Shown here piece after piece: positions 11,609 through 19,990 of a DNA stretch of 64,000 nucleotides. A model generated the notes under the pieces. It did not search any database, was not told the DNA's origin, and worked only from the letters and a program-made list of their open reading frames with translations. The translations under genes were made by a program, and so were the position numbers. Position 1 is the first letter of the stretch; each line of letters opens with the position of its first letter. The stretch lies in assembly GCA_963682055.1 (NCBI GenBank), contig OY821746.1, positions 12,947,992 through 13,011,991 on the forward strand. Reading direction: 5' to 3'. Origin of the DNA: Primula veris. Lineage: Eukaryota > Streptophyta > Magnoliopsida > Ericales > Primulaceae.

Positions 11609-12373
11609 TATGGGCAGGCAAGCAAGAACAGCAACAAGTCTATCGACACTACAACGAAACCCTAGTTCGAGCGGCGGAACGATTTTCGTTTTTGGCGGGA
11701 AAAATATACCTTAGAGAGAGAGACAGATATTTTCTTCAGCAAATTGTGTGATAAAAACAAAATGGATTACTTGGCACAGTAAAAGGGAGTGGAGTCACAA
11801 ACAGAATAAAATAATAACCAACCTTTCGTGTGATAGAGGTTTACTTTTTCCAACCATACAAAAGTCCACAACCGCTGCTATTTTTACAGATCAATGCTCC
11901 AGATTCTGCCACGTCAGAGTGTATCCCACTACCCAATACAGTTCACATCATTACACCTAAATAAACGGCCAGTGGACCCTACCACGAAAAGCTTCTAGCA
12001 TACGCTACCAATATTACCACCCCAAGGATGTCATCTGATTAAGTTCCTCGACGCCAAACCGTGTCTTACCCAAATAGCACACCGAACAAGGTGAACGGAT
12101 ACCGTTCCTAGCTCGACGGCATTTCAGCTTCGAGTCTAACAACGCTCTCCGGGGGGATAACCACGGTGCACCTCGCTCGGTGTTCGGCACAGATACAATA
12201 TAAAAAAGGCAGGATCGACATCGAAGGATATTAACATAAAGGCAAAGCAGATACAAAATAAAATAGACAGGATCGAGTTGCAAAGCATAAAGTTTTATTC
12301 ATCCACAAAGGGGGATACAAACAAACGATACAACAGAAAAATAAAAGTCTACAATAAAAATACAACACCCATC
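11609..12373. other. Gap between antisense genes; probable upstream region of the four-exon gene
   Basis: No convincing reading frame. The minus-strand segment 11609-11720 would be the 5' UTR or promoter of the four-exon gene: it has a CT-rich run and GC-rich sequence but no clear TATA box. The stretch 12014-12283 holds only a short minus-strand frame with no recognisable protein features. Confidence 0.4.
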
Positions 12374-12736
12374 CTACTTCTTCGAACTACCCCCCATATC
12401 CGCATCCTTCTTTGCCAAGAGCTCTTCCAGACGCTCTTTGTCCCTAATCAAATGAGAAATGCCAATCTCCACTTGTTTAAGAGAATAAGATTGAGCCTTG
12501 CACTTCTGCTCGGCTTCAAAACGAGCAGCACTTTCTTCCTGCCAATACTGTTTAAACCGCCTCATTTCGGTCTGAGCACACTTAAGGTCATGCTTCAGCC
12601 ACGACATCTCAATTTCTTTTAACTGAAGAGGAGTTAAATTCTCTTCCCCGAAACCAGGGGGACGGGGTAGCAAGAAGGTAGGCTCCTCTTCCAGAAGGGC
12701 TTTCTTTTTGGAGGCAGATCTAGTAATGGGAGCCAT
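12374..12736 (-). CDS. Small antisense coiled-coil protein, 120 aa (cluster gene 5)
   Basis: Intact ORF from ATG 12736 (MAPITRSASKKKA) to TAG 12374. It has a basic N terminus, a Pro/Gly-containing linker (PRPPGFGEE), then a charged helical segment from about residue 35 with Leu/Ile/Glu/Lys heptad-like spacing, and a Ser/Lys end. Two copies of a TATAAA element lie upstream on the same strand (12809-12804 and 12824-12819) as a 15-bp direct duplication, 70-90 bp before the ATG. It lies between the four-exon gene and another small coiled-coil gene, all reading leftward. No family recognised. Confidence 0.6.
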   Translation of the reverse strand: MAPITRSASKKKALLEEEPTFLLPRPPGFGEENLTPLQLKEIEMSWLKHDLKCAQTEMRRFKQYWQEESAARFEAEQKCKAQSYSLKQVEIGISHLIRDKERLEELLAKKDADMGGSSKK

Positions 12737-12803
12737 CTTGCAAGTAGGAGAAACAAAAGAGAGAAATGAAGAACTGGCAATGAAATACAGGCAATAGGGA
12801 GCA

Positions 12804-12824
12804 TTTATAAAGGGAGCATTTATA
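12804..12824 (-). promoter_or_regulatory. Duplicated TATA box of cluster gene 5
   Basis: On the minus strand TATAAA occurs at 12824-12819 and 12809-12804 inside a 15-bp direct repeat (GCATTTATAAAGGGA type on plus). The distance to the ATG at 12736 fits a plant core promoter with a short leader. Confidence 0.5.
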
Positions 12825-12972
12825 AAGAATCAAAGGGCACGAAATACGAAGCGTTGCAAACGGTTCAATAAACAGAGAGACACGAAATACAACAGGGTAC
12901 AAATTACCAAAAACGGATAAGAAAATACAAATTACAAGACGAGAAATACGTCAGAAAACTAGCCCAATCCAA

Positions 12973-13452
12973 CTAAGGATCAATGGAGGGAAAAACCGAA
13001 CTACCAGACCGAGAGAAAGCTGCCCGAGCAAAGCTGTCAAACCAAGCTTGGTAAGAGTCATTCATGACTACCAAGCACTCATTCTCCCTGGAGAGTTCGG
13101 TGTTCGTCCTAGTAAGGACACGGACGCGCTCCTCAAGCCGAGCATTCCTAACTATCATACTGGCTAGGCCTTGAGGGGAGTTATCGAACTTGTCCTGAGC
13201 ATGATCCCAAATCTCCTCGGCCTCGTACCAAGAGTTGGCCAAGTGATTTCTGTGCAACAACAAATTATCAAGTTGGCGACTCAAGGCCGAAATCTCGGTC
13301 CACTTCAATGTCTCCTCGGGATGAGAGTCGAATAAACTCAAAGCCAAAACCCCATATTCTTTCTCAAGACTGCCCATTCTATGACGGACCCAAGATACCT
13401 TAGCATCTAAGTCCTTCATCTGAGCATGATATCTCACCACGGGCTCAGACAT
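12973..13452 (-). CDS. Small antisense coiled-coil protein, 159 aa (cluster gene 4)
   Basis: Intact ORF from ATG 13452 (MSEPVVRYHAQMKDL) to stop at 12973. Predicted fully helical with charged heptads over residues about 5-135 (for example ARLEERVRVLTRTNTELSREN near residues 105-125), ending in a Ser/Phe/Pro-rich tail. A TATAAATA box lies at 13538-13531 on the same strand, 79 bp upstream, giving a short leader. Neighbours on both sides are similar small coiled-coil frames on the same strand. No enzymatic motif; role unknown, possibly structural or protein-binding. Confidence 0.6.
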   Translation of the reverse strand: MSEPVVRYHAQMKDLDAKVSWVRHRMGSLEKEYGVLALSLFDSHPEETLKWTEISALSRQLDNLLLHRNHLANSWYEAEEIWDHAQDKFDNSPQGLASMIVRNARLEERVRVLTRTNTELSRENECLVVMNDSYQAWFDSFARAAFSRSGSSVFPSIDP

Positions 13453-13530
13453 TATGATAAGTTATGATATAAAAGAAGAGGGATAAGTGAAGCCAACACA
13501 AGTTTATGGTAAGGAATAATCAAGGTTGAG

Positions 13531-13538
13531 TATTTATA
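13531..13538 (-). promoter_or_regulatory. TATA box of cluster gene 4, with a 23-bp direct repeat upstream
   Basis: The minus strand reads TATAAATA. Upstream in that orientation, two imperfect copies of CTGACAAATACTTGGGAGCA occur at 13560-13583 and 13590-13612 and may be regulatory sites. Confidence 0.5.
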
Positions 13539-13799
13539 GATAAAAGTTTGTGTTGTTATCTGACAAATACTTGGGAGCATGCATGTTTGCTGACAATACT
13601 TGGAAGCGTGCACCTATGATTGACAACGTGATGGATAGGTCTACACTCCAGCAAGAAATAAAGGTACAAGATGCTCAAAAGGTCCACATCCCAACAAACC
13701 ACAAATTCAACAATAAGAAGAAATACAAGATAAAGGTGCAAAAATAGAAGGGCAAATATAATTTTCATTAATGAAGATGGGATATATTATTGTTCATTA

Positions 13800-13978
13800 C
13801 ATAAGAGTACATCCGAAAAGAAAATCTATTACATCCGAAAAGAAAATCTATTACATCCGAAAAAGAAATCTATTGCATCCGAAAAGGAAATCTATTACAT
13901 CCGAAGAGGAAATATATTACATCCGAAAAGAAAATCTGTTACATCCGAGATAAAGATCTATTACATCCGAGAAGAGCT
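13800..13978. repeat. 22-bp tandem repeat (TATTACATCCGAAAAGAAAATC), about eight copies
   Basis: ACATCCGA recurs at roughly 22-bp intervals between 13808 and 13970 with a variable purine-rich filler. It lies between cluster genes 3 and 4. Copies are adjacent with no unique spacers. Confidence 0.9.
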
Positions 13979-14034
13979 AGTACAGAAGATCAGGCAAAGA
14001 AGATCAACTATATCAGCAGACCAAGTGAGCAGGA

Positions 14035-14576
14035 GACGCCAAAAAGAAAAAGTAAAGAGAGAAAGAGAAAGGAAAATAAGAAGAGTGCAAGAGAACGAAG
14101 AAAGAAAAAGGAATAAAGTGGAGGGAACAGAAGTGAAAAGCAAGAAGAGGAAAAGAAAAATGACAAAAACCCTAGACATAACACAAAACCCTTAGGATCA
14201 CAGGGTTGATTGTTACATCATAGTGGTGCAAAAAAGAAGAAGAAAAAAGGAAGAGAAAGAGCAGAGGAAGAAGAAATGAAGGAAACTGACAAATAAAAAG
14301 GAAGTCAAAGAAACAAAACAAAAAAGAAAGGGAAAAAGAAAAAAATGAAAAAAAGAAAGTAGAGAGAACAGAGCATAAAAAACAAAAGAGGAAGAGGAAA
14401 AAATGAGGGAAACTGAGAAATAAAAAGAAGAAAAAGAAGGAGATGGGAAAAGATGGGGAAAAGATAGTAAGAAGAAAATGGAGGATAGAGAGAAGAGAGA
14501 CTGAAAGAGTATAGAAAGAAAAGGATGAGGAAGAGGGGACGCAACAGAAGAAAAAAATAAAAAAGAAGCGGGAAGG
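14035..14576. repeat. 540-bp purine-rich (GA) tract
   Basis: The plus strand is overwhelmingly A and G, so the minus strand is a long pyrimidine tract. Minus-strand open frames here encode only Ser/Phe/Leu-rich low-complexity sequence and are not taken as genes. The tract lies downstream of cluster gene 3. Confidence 0.8.
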
Positions 14577-14870
14577 TTAGGGGGAAGTCGATCGGTATCG
14601 ATGAGAGGGCCAGGCAGAGACATTCCTGTCTCGTAGTGTCGGGTTCCCCCTTAGCACCTCATTCTCTTCGACTAGAGCCTGACGAGCACGTCGGCAGTAA
14701 TCCAGTTCGGATCTTAGCCAAGTTAATTCCCGAACCATCTCGGTATGGTGATAACGCATCACCTTCAATTCCTCCTCGGCATCCTTCAACAGTCTTTGTA
14801 CATGGCCATAGGAGGCTTCAAAAGCCTCCACTTGCAAAGCTAATGCTGATTGGGTGAAAGAACCAAACAT
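14577..14870 (-). CDS. Small antisense coiled-coil protein, 97 aa (cluster gene 3)
   Basis: ATG chosen at 14870 (MFGSFTQSALALQ); an in-frame extension to 14942 would lie over the TATA region and is rejected. Residues about 10-75 form a charged amphipathic helix with Leu/Met/Val heptads (KDAEEELKVMRYHHTEMVRE), followed by a short Ser/Pro/Arg-rich tail. TATAAATA is at 14962-14955 on the same strand, about 90 bp before the ATG. It is the third of five consecutive small genes with the same arrangement. No recognised family. Confidence 0.55.
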   Translation of the reverse strand: MFGSFTQSALALQVEAFEASYGHVQRLLKDAEEELKVMRYHHTEMVRELTWLRSELDYCRRARQALVEENEVLRGNPTLRDRNVSAWPSHRYRSTSP

Positions 14871-14954
14871 CTTAAGGAAATTATAAGATGAGGATCTGTA
14901 TATGGGGAAAAATAATATGATGAGGATTGTGGATATAACCATGCTGTAAGCAGG

Positions 14955-14962
14955 TATTTATA
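14955..14962 (-). promoter_or_regulatory. TATA box of cluster gene 3
   Basis: The minus strand reads CTATAAATACC, the same sequence class as the boxes before cluster genes 1, 2, 4 and 5. Confidence 0.5.
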
Positions 14963-15514
14963 GATCAATTAGATGAGGGCTGGTATTGAGAGTCGCAACC
15001 GTTCGCCAATGGGTACTAAGAAGCGACGGCAATTAAAAGATGTGTTTGTTCAAGAAAAAACGGTTGGATTCCCAAAAGGCTCTAAAAAAGCGTGAGTAAT
15101 TAAAAGCCACTCTTGTTAAAAAAACGCTTGGATTCTTACCAATATTTAAAGGGGATAAGTCATAATGGCATCGAAACACGCGTCATTTTGGGAAAAGGCA
15201 GCAGTTCAAATAAATGTTAAAGATCTTTTACACAGAGCTCAAGAAAACTCTGGTGAATAAGATTTTATGCACGAGGCTCAAGAAATCCCATTGGTCCCTA
15301 GATACAAAGAGTCAGAAGGTTCAATGGATAAGGTCAAACGCAAGACCCAAGAAAAAGCATTCATGAGGCCACAAGCGTGCGCAGTCAAAATTAAATGCAT
15401 TGGGAAAATAAATCATACAAGAACGAGAAAAAGAAGAGTTTTCATTAATCTAGGGGAACTTCATTACAAGATACTTCTCGACAAAAAGACATTGCGTCAC
15501 AAAGAAAAATAGTA

Positions 15515-15853
15515 TTATTTTGTAGAAGGACCAGCTTCTTCACCGGGCTTCTTCTTCGACCGAGCATACACTTCCTCAAGGGCTAATTTGTAAGCCCTCT
15601 TGGAAGCAATTTGCCTGTCTCTAGAGGCCTCGAGCTCTTTGATCCGAGCATGAGCACGAATACTGTCGAGCAAAGACCTTTGGTGCTCCTTCTCCAGGGC
15701 GTCCAATCGCTCGTCTAGTTCGACGGCCCGACGAGCTTCCACCGACAACCGGGCAACCCTCTTCTCGAGATAACGCACTTTTTTAACTTCCTCTTCAAGA
15801 TGAGCAACATATTCAGGAAGGTTGTCACCATTAGTGTCATGAGGAGAAGCCAT
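15515..15853 (-). CDS. Small antisense coiled-coil protein, 112 aa, paralogue of cluster gene 1 (cluster gene 2)
   Basis: ATG at 15853 (MASPHDTNGDN) is chosen because it lies 57 bp after a TATAAA box and matches the start of its paralogue; an in-frame extension upstream would cross the promoter. Residues 15-75 form a Leu/Glu/Arg heptad coiled coil. The C-terminal half carries SKRAYKLALEEVYARSK, closely matching AKRAYKLAFKELHARSK in the gene at 16143-16463, and both end in an acidic/Ser segment with a final Lys. The two are tandem duplicates, same strand, about 290 bp apart. Function unknown. Confidence 0.65.
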   Translation of the reverse strand: MASPHDTNGDNLPEYVAHLEEEVKKVRYLEKRVARLSVEARRAVELDERLDALEKEHQRSLLDSIRAHARIKELEASRDRQIASKRAYKLALEEVYARSKKKPGEEAGPSTK

Positions 15854-15904
15854 GTGTTCGATAATAAAGAATGAGCTGCTCAAAGAATATATAGACAATC
15901 CTCT

Positions 15905-15910
15905 TTTATA
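15905..15910 (-). promoter_or_regulatory. TATA box of cluster gene 2
   Basis: The minus strand reads CCTATAAAAG, 57 bp before the ATG, similar in sequence and spacing to the box of the paralogous gene 1 (CCTATAAAGG, 60 bp). Confidence 0.55.
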
Positions 15911-16142
15911 GGAAGAAACAAGGGGTGGATCAAAGGTCGTCTCGAAGAAAGACAAACCTCTTGAACTTCCCGAGAGCATTTATGGTTAACTACAGCAATT
16001 CAAGTCCAATGGAGTCATCCAATAAGATATCAAAGAAATAAACAGACAAGAACATAAGTAAAATATGTTTTATTAAGATTCTTCCGTGATTCGATTACAA
16101 CTAGGTGATAACACCAGATACAAAGAAATCACAAAAGACTAA

Positions 16143-16463
16143 TTATTTCGAGGAAGAGCCTTCTTCATCGTCATCCGAACTCGGTTTAGATCGAGCATGC
16201 AACTCCTTGAAGGCAAGCTTATAGGCCCTTTTTGCTGCCTTCTGCTTAGCCAGATAAGCCTCGAGCCTCTTTATACGCTCATAAGCCCAATCCCGATCGG
16301 CCATCATCACATGATGAGCAGAATCCATGTCGGACAACCTTTTCTTGTAGTATGAAACCTTGGCCACGAGTTTCTTATTCGCGGTACGAGATTTCTTGAT
16401 CTCAGTTTCTAAATAAGAAATATAATTAAAGGAGCTCTCACCAGTAGAACCAGAGGAAACCAT
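16143..16463 (-). CDS. Small antisense coiled-coil protein, 106 aa (cluster gene 1)
   Basis: Intact ORF from ATG 16463 (MVSSGSTGESSFN) to TAA 16143. Residues about 15-85 form a basic/charged coiled coil; the C terminus has AKRAYKLAFKELHARSK followed by a Ser/Asp/Glu tail ending in Lys. It is a paralogue of cluster gene 2 over its whole length. TATAAA lies at 16523-16518 on the same strand, 60 bp upstream. It is the gene closest to the presumed 3' LTR of the element and the first in transcription order of the antisense block. Confidence 0.65.
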   Translation of the reverse strand: MVSSGSTGESSFNYISYLETEIKKSRTANKKLVAKVSYYKKRLSDMDSAHHVMMADRDWAYERIKRLEAYLAKQKAAKRAYKLAFKELHARSKPSSDDDEEGSSSK

Positions 16464-16517
16464 TACGTCACGAGCAAAGTAGAAATAAAATGCCTAATTA
16501 TGGAGGGGGCATTCCCC

Positions 16518-16523
16518 TTTATA
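16518..16523 (-). promoter_or_regulatory. TATA box of cluster gene 1
   Basis: The minus strand reads CTCCTATAAAGGGG, 60 bp upstream of the ATG at 16463. Confidence 0.55.
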
Positions 16524-16708
16524 GGAGTTTTCCTCGAAAAAAGATATTAGGATAGGAAACTTTAAATGGGGCCCCCCCAAGGAACCGTCATAAATCCACT
16601 ACGTTTCTCAACGAAGCATTGGGAACGACGAGACCGAAGAAATATCCTCGATAGACCGAGCATGACTCCCTCGACATGGAAACCACGCCGAGGAAGTCAG
16701 GGAGCACT

Positions 16709-17500
16709 TGATAGAACATAAAAATTAGACCCGAATATTCTATTCGGGTAGTAATCAACCCACTTTATAAATGGGTATCCAACACTTAAATGGGTCATCA
16801 CATGCCTTTTATAGGAAAATAAGGTATTACTACCAAAAGCCCAAGCCCACTCAATTGGGGACCCATGTCTGAAAAACCCTCTGAAATGGAGACATTTGTT
16901 AACATCCTAAAAAGCATAGTTGTCTATAAATAGCCAACTACCTCTCCTAGAAAAGGACCAGAAAATCTATTCAAAAATTATAGAGAGAAGTTGAGAAAAG
17001 AGATAAACAAGTTAAAGCTTATCACGCCAAGAAATAAACCGAGCAGAGATAAAGCCGAACACCGAATAAAAGAGGAGAAAGACCAAGAAGAGAGATTAAG
17101 TAGTCAAATCGAACACAATTGTAATACAGAGATACTGATCCGAGCAAGTGTAATAGTCTGAATAAGGATAATAATCCGAGCAATAATAAAGATCAAGAAA
17201 TGTCCATTATTTACCGTTGATTTACCATTATTATATTGTTGAAAAGCCTAACGTGACCGACCAAAGTTATGGCTTTATCAGGCTAGCTTGCCAATGATCT
17301 TGAAATAGGTATGTCGTAAATGACCGTGGCGATATTCCCCGTTTTCCAGGAATGCACATTGTTCCAATTCTAAAGGGATTGCAGAGGTAGAAATTAGTCA
17401 TCCCAATCTTCGGGTCAGGATCCGAAGCCTAATGTATCTCGGCTACTGGATTTTTTATCGACCATTGAGACGCATAATTTTAGAATTACGCAACTCTTTT
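16709..17500 (+). repeat. Probable 3' LTR of the giant Tat element
   Basis: A purine-rich stretch at 16690-16707 (GAGGAAGTCAGGGAGCAC) resembles a polypurine tract and is followed by TGATAGAACA. A plus-strand TATA box (CTATAAATAGCC, 16924-16935) lies about 215 bp in, as expected for U3/R. The right end is not defined because the partner LTR is outside the window. An inverted repeat (ACCCGAATA/TATTCGGGT) occurs near 16727-16750. Confidence 0.5.
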
Positions 17501-19200
17501 TTTCAGAGCCAACAACGATTCAAAATCCCCCAAGAAAATACGAACATTAATATCTAATACCTAATACAATTGTTGAATTATATCTTGGAAACCAAATTTA
17601 GATACATTATGCATTCTGGTTCAAGTATTTGTTCATCCCAACTTCTGTAGTTCCATCATGATTCATGATTAAGAAAATGTAAGTATGTCAGGGGGGAAAA
17701 GTCATTATTTGTAACCAAAGAGTACTATGACCTGATTTGTTTGTAGGATGACATTAATGGGATTGGACTGGTACTATTGAAACTCATTAATACAACGTTT
17801 GGTGTGCACTTTGAAGTTAGAACTATTTTGGTCCCGGTTGGAATTTAAACCCTACTAAAGAGGTAACCTGTACTCTCCTCAATCCCTCATGTCGGTATTG
17901 GCCAAATGAGATTGGGATTTATCACATAATGACAAACAGACCGTCACTTTTGGCTCAAACGTTATTTAATCATAGACGGAACTGGTATGATGCTAGACCC
18001 CCTGTCTTTTATATAAAATTTATCAAAATAGACATGAGATATTACGTTAATTGCAAAATTAGCATTTCATTTAAATAGAGAGTTTGTATTATAGATACAC
18101 AAAATTCTCTCTATATAAGCGATGACCTTAACACTAACAAAACTCAAACTCAATCACTTATTCCAACCCAAGATAGTTTGGAAGTACAACTGTTGTTTTT
18201 CTCTTACTTGTTTTTTTTTTTATCCTAATTACTTAATTAGTTTGCAAAATTAATAATCTAATGTAATTTATTGATTCTATCCTTATTTGCTTAACAATTG
18301 TTAATTACTTAAAAAAGCTAGGATAATTTTTAATAGATTTTTATTAGAAAAATCTAGGTACTGCATAAATTTGAGGAGATTTTAGTTAGTTTTTTATTAA
18401 GATAAATTCTTAATACAACATTTATAAATCAGTTGTGACTTTTAAATTAGCTAGTTGTTTAGTAGTTTGTTTATAAAATATCTAACTTGTTATTTACACG
18501 TATTAATTAAGTTGGGTAAACTTACTGTTTTGTTTATTTTAGTTTATTTAGAATAAAATTGCTGTTTCACTTTGTAAATTATTTAACTAGTTAACTTCAT
18601 TGATTTTTTTTCTTATTTATATGATTTAGTAGTTTATATTGAAAATGATATATTTGAAAGTTTGTCAAACGATCTTATTATGCATCACTTTCAAGATATG
18701 GGTGACCGTATGAGTCGATTGTAAATTAAGTAAGACCTTTTGCAGTTTTGTTTTTCTTAATTTTAACTTATTTTATTTTGTCAATATTTTGACCCCCTGA
18801 TTTAAAGTTCTGACTCCATCACTGCATTTAATATTTTAATTTATTACCGTCTCACCACTGCATTTAATATATACAATTTAGTATTTAAAAAATTTGATGT
18901 ACGATACCGCTCATTTTTATAAAATCTTATTAAGGAGTATCAATATATTTTACGCATATCTCCATTAACAATACTCGAACCCTGCACCTATTTGATAGTG
19001 CGGTCCCTATCCCACTGTCTAGGATACATTTATGCTCTACAATTTAGATTGTTCAATCTAGCAACAAAAATCAGTTGCCCATGCATATATATTTTCCATT
19101 TCGTAAATAGAAGTAAACCAGTACTCCATTGTATTTTTATTACTGATTTACTTGATCTATTATAGGGGTACGTGTTTCATAGGATGTTAACAAGTGTCGC
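17501..19200. other. AT-rich intergenic DNA, no gene seen
   Basis: No long frame, splice-supported exon, LTR pair or tandem array was recognised. Composition is clearly more AT-rich than the Tat element to its left. Confidence 0.6.
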
Positions 19201-19204
19201 TCTC

Positions 19205-19990
19205 ATCTGTCAGAAAGGATGCGACCTCGCGACCTCCATGTCCGCGGCTATGGCCATGATCCCTCGGGTATTTTCTCTCTTGCTCTTCTGTTATGTTTTC
19301 TTCTCTTTTTTTTCTCCTGTTTTTGGCTAAGTGTTGGGGGTGTTTGCAGGGATATTTTCTTCTGAATCAGTGTATGTACCATCAGGCCTAGCTGACGAGG
19401 TCTTGGTCTATTCAGACAGAGAATAGTGGCAAGCTGACCGATGAGAATAGACTGAGGGGGGAGGAGGCCGTTGCTCTGGCAGACCGTGTCGAGGGTATGA
19501 ATGCCATGATAGAGGCTGCTCGAGTTGAGACCGTGAAGGTCAGGGCTAAGGTCGAGGAGGATATGGGGATGCTACGGGTTCAGGTCAAGAATTTGGAGGC
19601 CGCCAAGATGGCGGTTGAGGATAAGGCTAGGGAGGCTCGGGCGGAGTTAGAGGCACTTGTAGCCGATGTTGGCGAGAAGGTGCAGGCCGCTGCTTTGGCT
19701 GCCAAGGCGGAGGTCAGGGCGTAAGTTTTGGCTGAAAACCAGAAGAACTTCAAATCCTTCTACGTTGAAAGTTGGACCGAGGTGGCGTCGTACATGAGAG
19801 TGGGCCTGGAGCATTTGGTGTGGAGATTGGAGAATATTATCGTTTCTGTTCTCGATGCGCTCATTCCCGAGGTGGTTCCTCTCTCTCCCCGAGCCTCCTC
19901 TGATGATGAGATCGATGAAGAGGGTGACGATTAGGTTGTTTGTAGCTTTTCTTATTTCCTTGATGTAATAGTTTAGTTTCTCTTCTTTGA
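19205..19990 (+). pseudogene. Fragment of a Tat antisense gene (end of exon 2, intron, exon 3)
   Basis: The fragment matches the 3' half of the antisense gene at 33427-36071. Exon 2 ends with (A)MAMIPR before GTATTTTC at 19269. The intron ends TTTGCAG at about 19350, and exon 3 starts GYFLLNQCMYHQ, corresponding to AYLMMNQYVYHQ in the complete copy. A TAG at about 19391 replaces the next Gln codon, and TAA at 19722-19724 interrupts the coiled-coil part. The shared C terminus is still clear (FYVESWTEVASYM, VENII-like, acidic end) and stops at TAG 19932-19934. Retention of the intron points to a copy made at DNA or antisense level, not from a spliced mRNA. The rest of its parent Tat element is absent. 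Confidence 0.8.

Larger units (their letters stand above)
1..17500 (+). mobile_element. Giant Tat-lineage Ty3/gypsy retrotransposon, 5' truncated by window edge
   Basis: The order protease, RT, RNase H, second RNase H, integrase marks Ty3/gypsy. The second RNase H (archaeal type, near 2690-2920) is characteristic of the plant Tat lineage. The 5' LTR, PBS and most of gag lie before the window. Downstream of pol come 37-bp and 70-bp tandem repeats, then about 11 kb of minus-strand genes, then a probable 3' LTR from about 16709. The right edge is placed near 17.5 kb only because base composition changes there; no second LTR is available to fix it. A 2-kb solo LTR is nested at 6386-8406. More than 17 kb is very large, but Ogre/Tat elements of this size are known. 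Confidence 0.8.

Noticed and set aside
13800..13978. CRISPR-like look of 22-bp repeats (also the 37-, 70- and 76-bp arrays)
   Set aside because: The units are directly adjacent with no unique spacers, and this is a plant nuclear sequence. They are ordinary tandem repeats.
14213..14623. Minus-strand frames of 79-136 codons rich in Ser, Phe and Leu
   Set aside because: They lie in a purine-only tract; the open frames follow from the lack of T-A stops in pyrimidine-rich sequence. No domain, start context or conservation.
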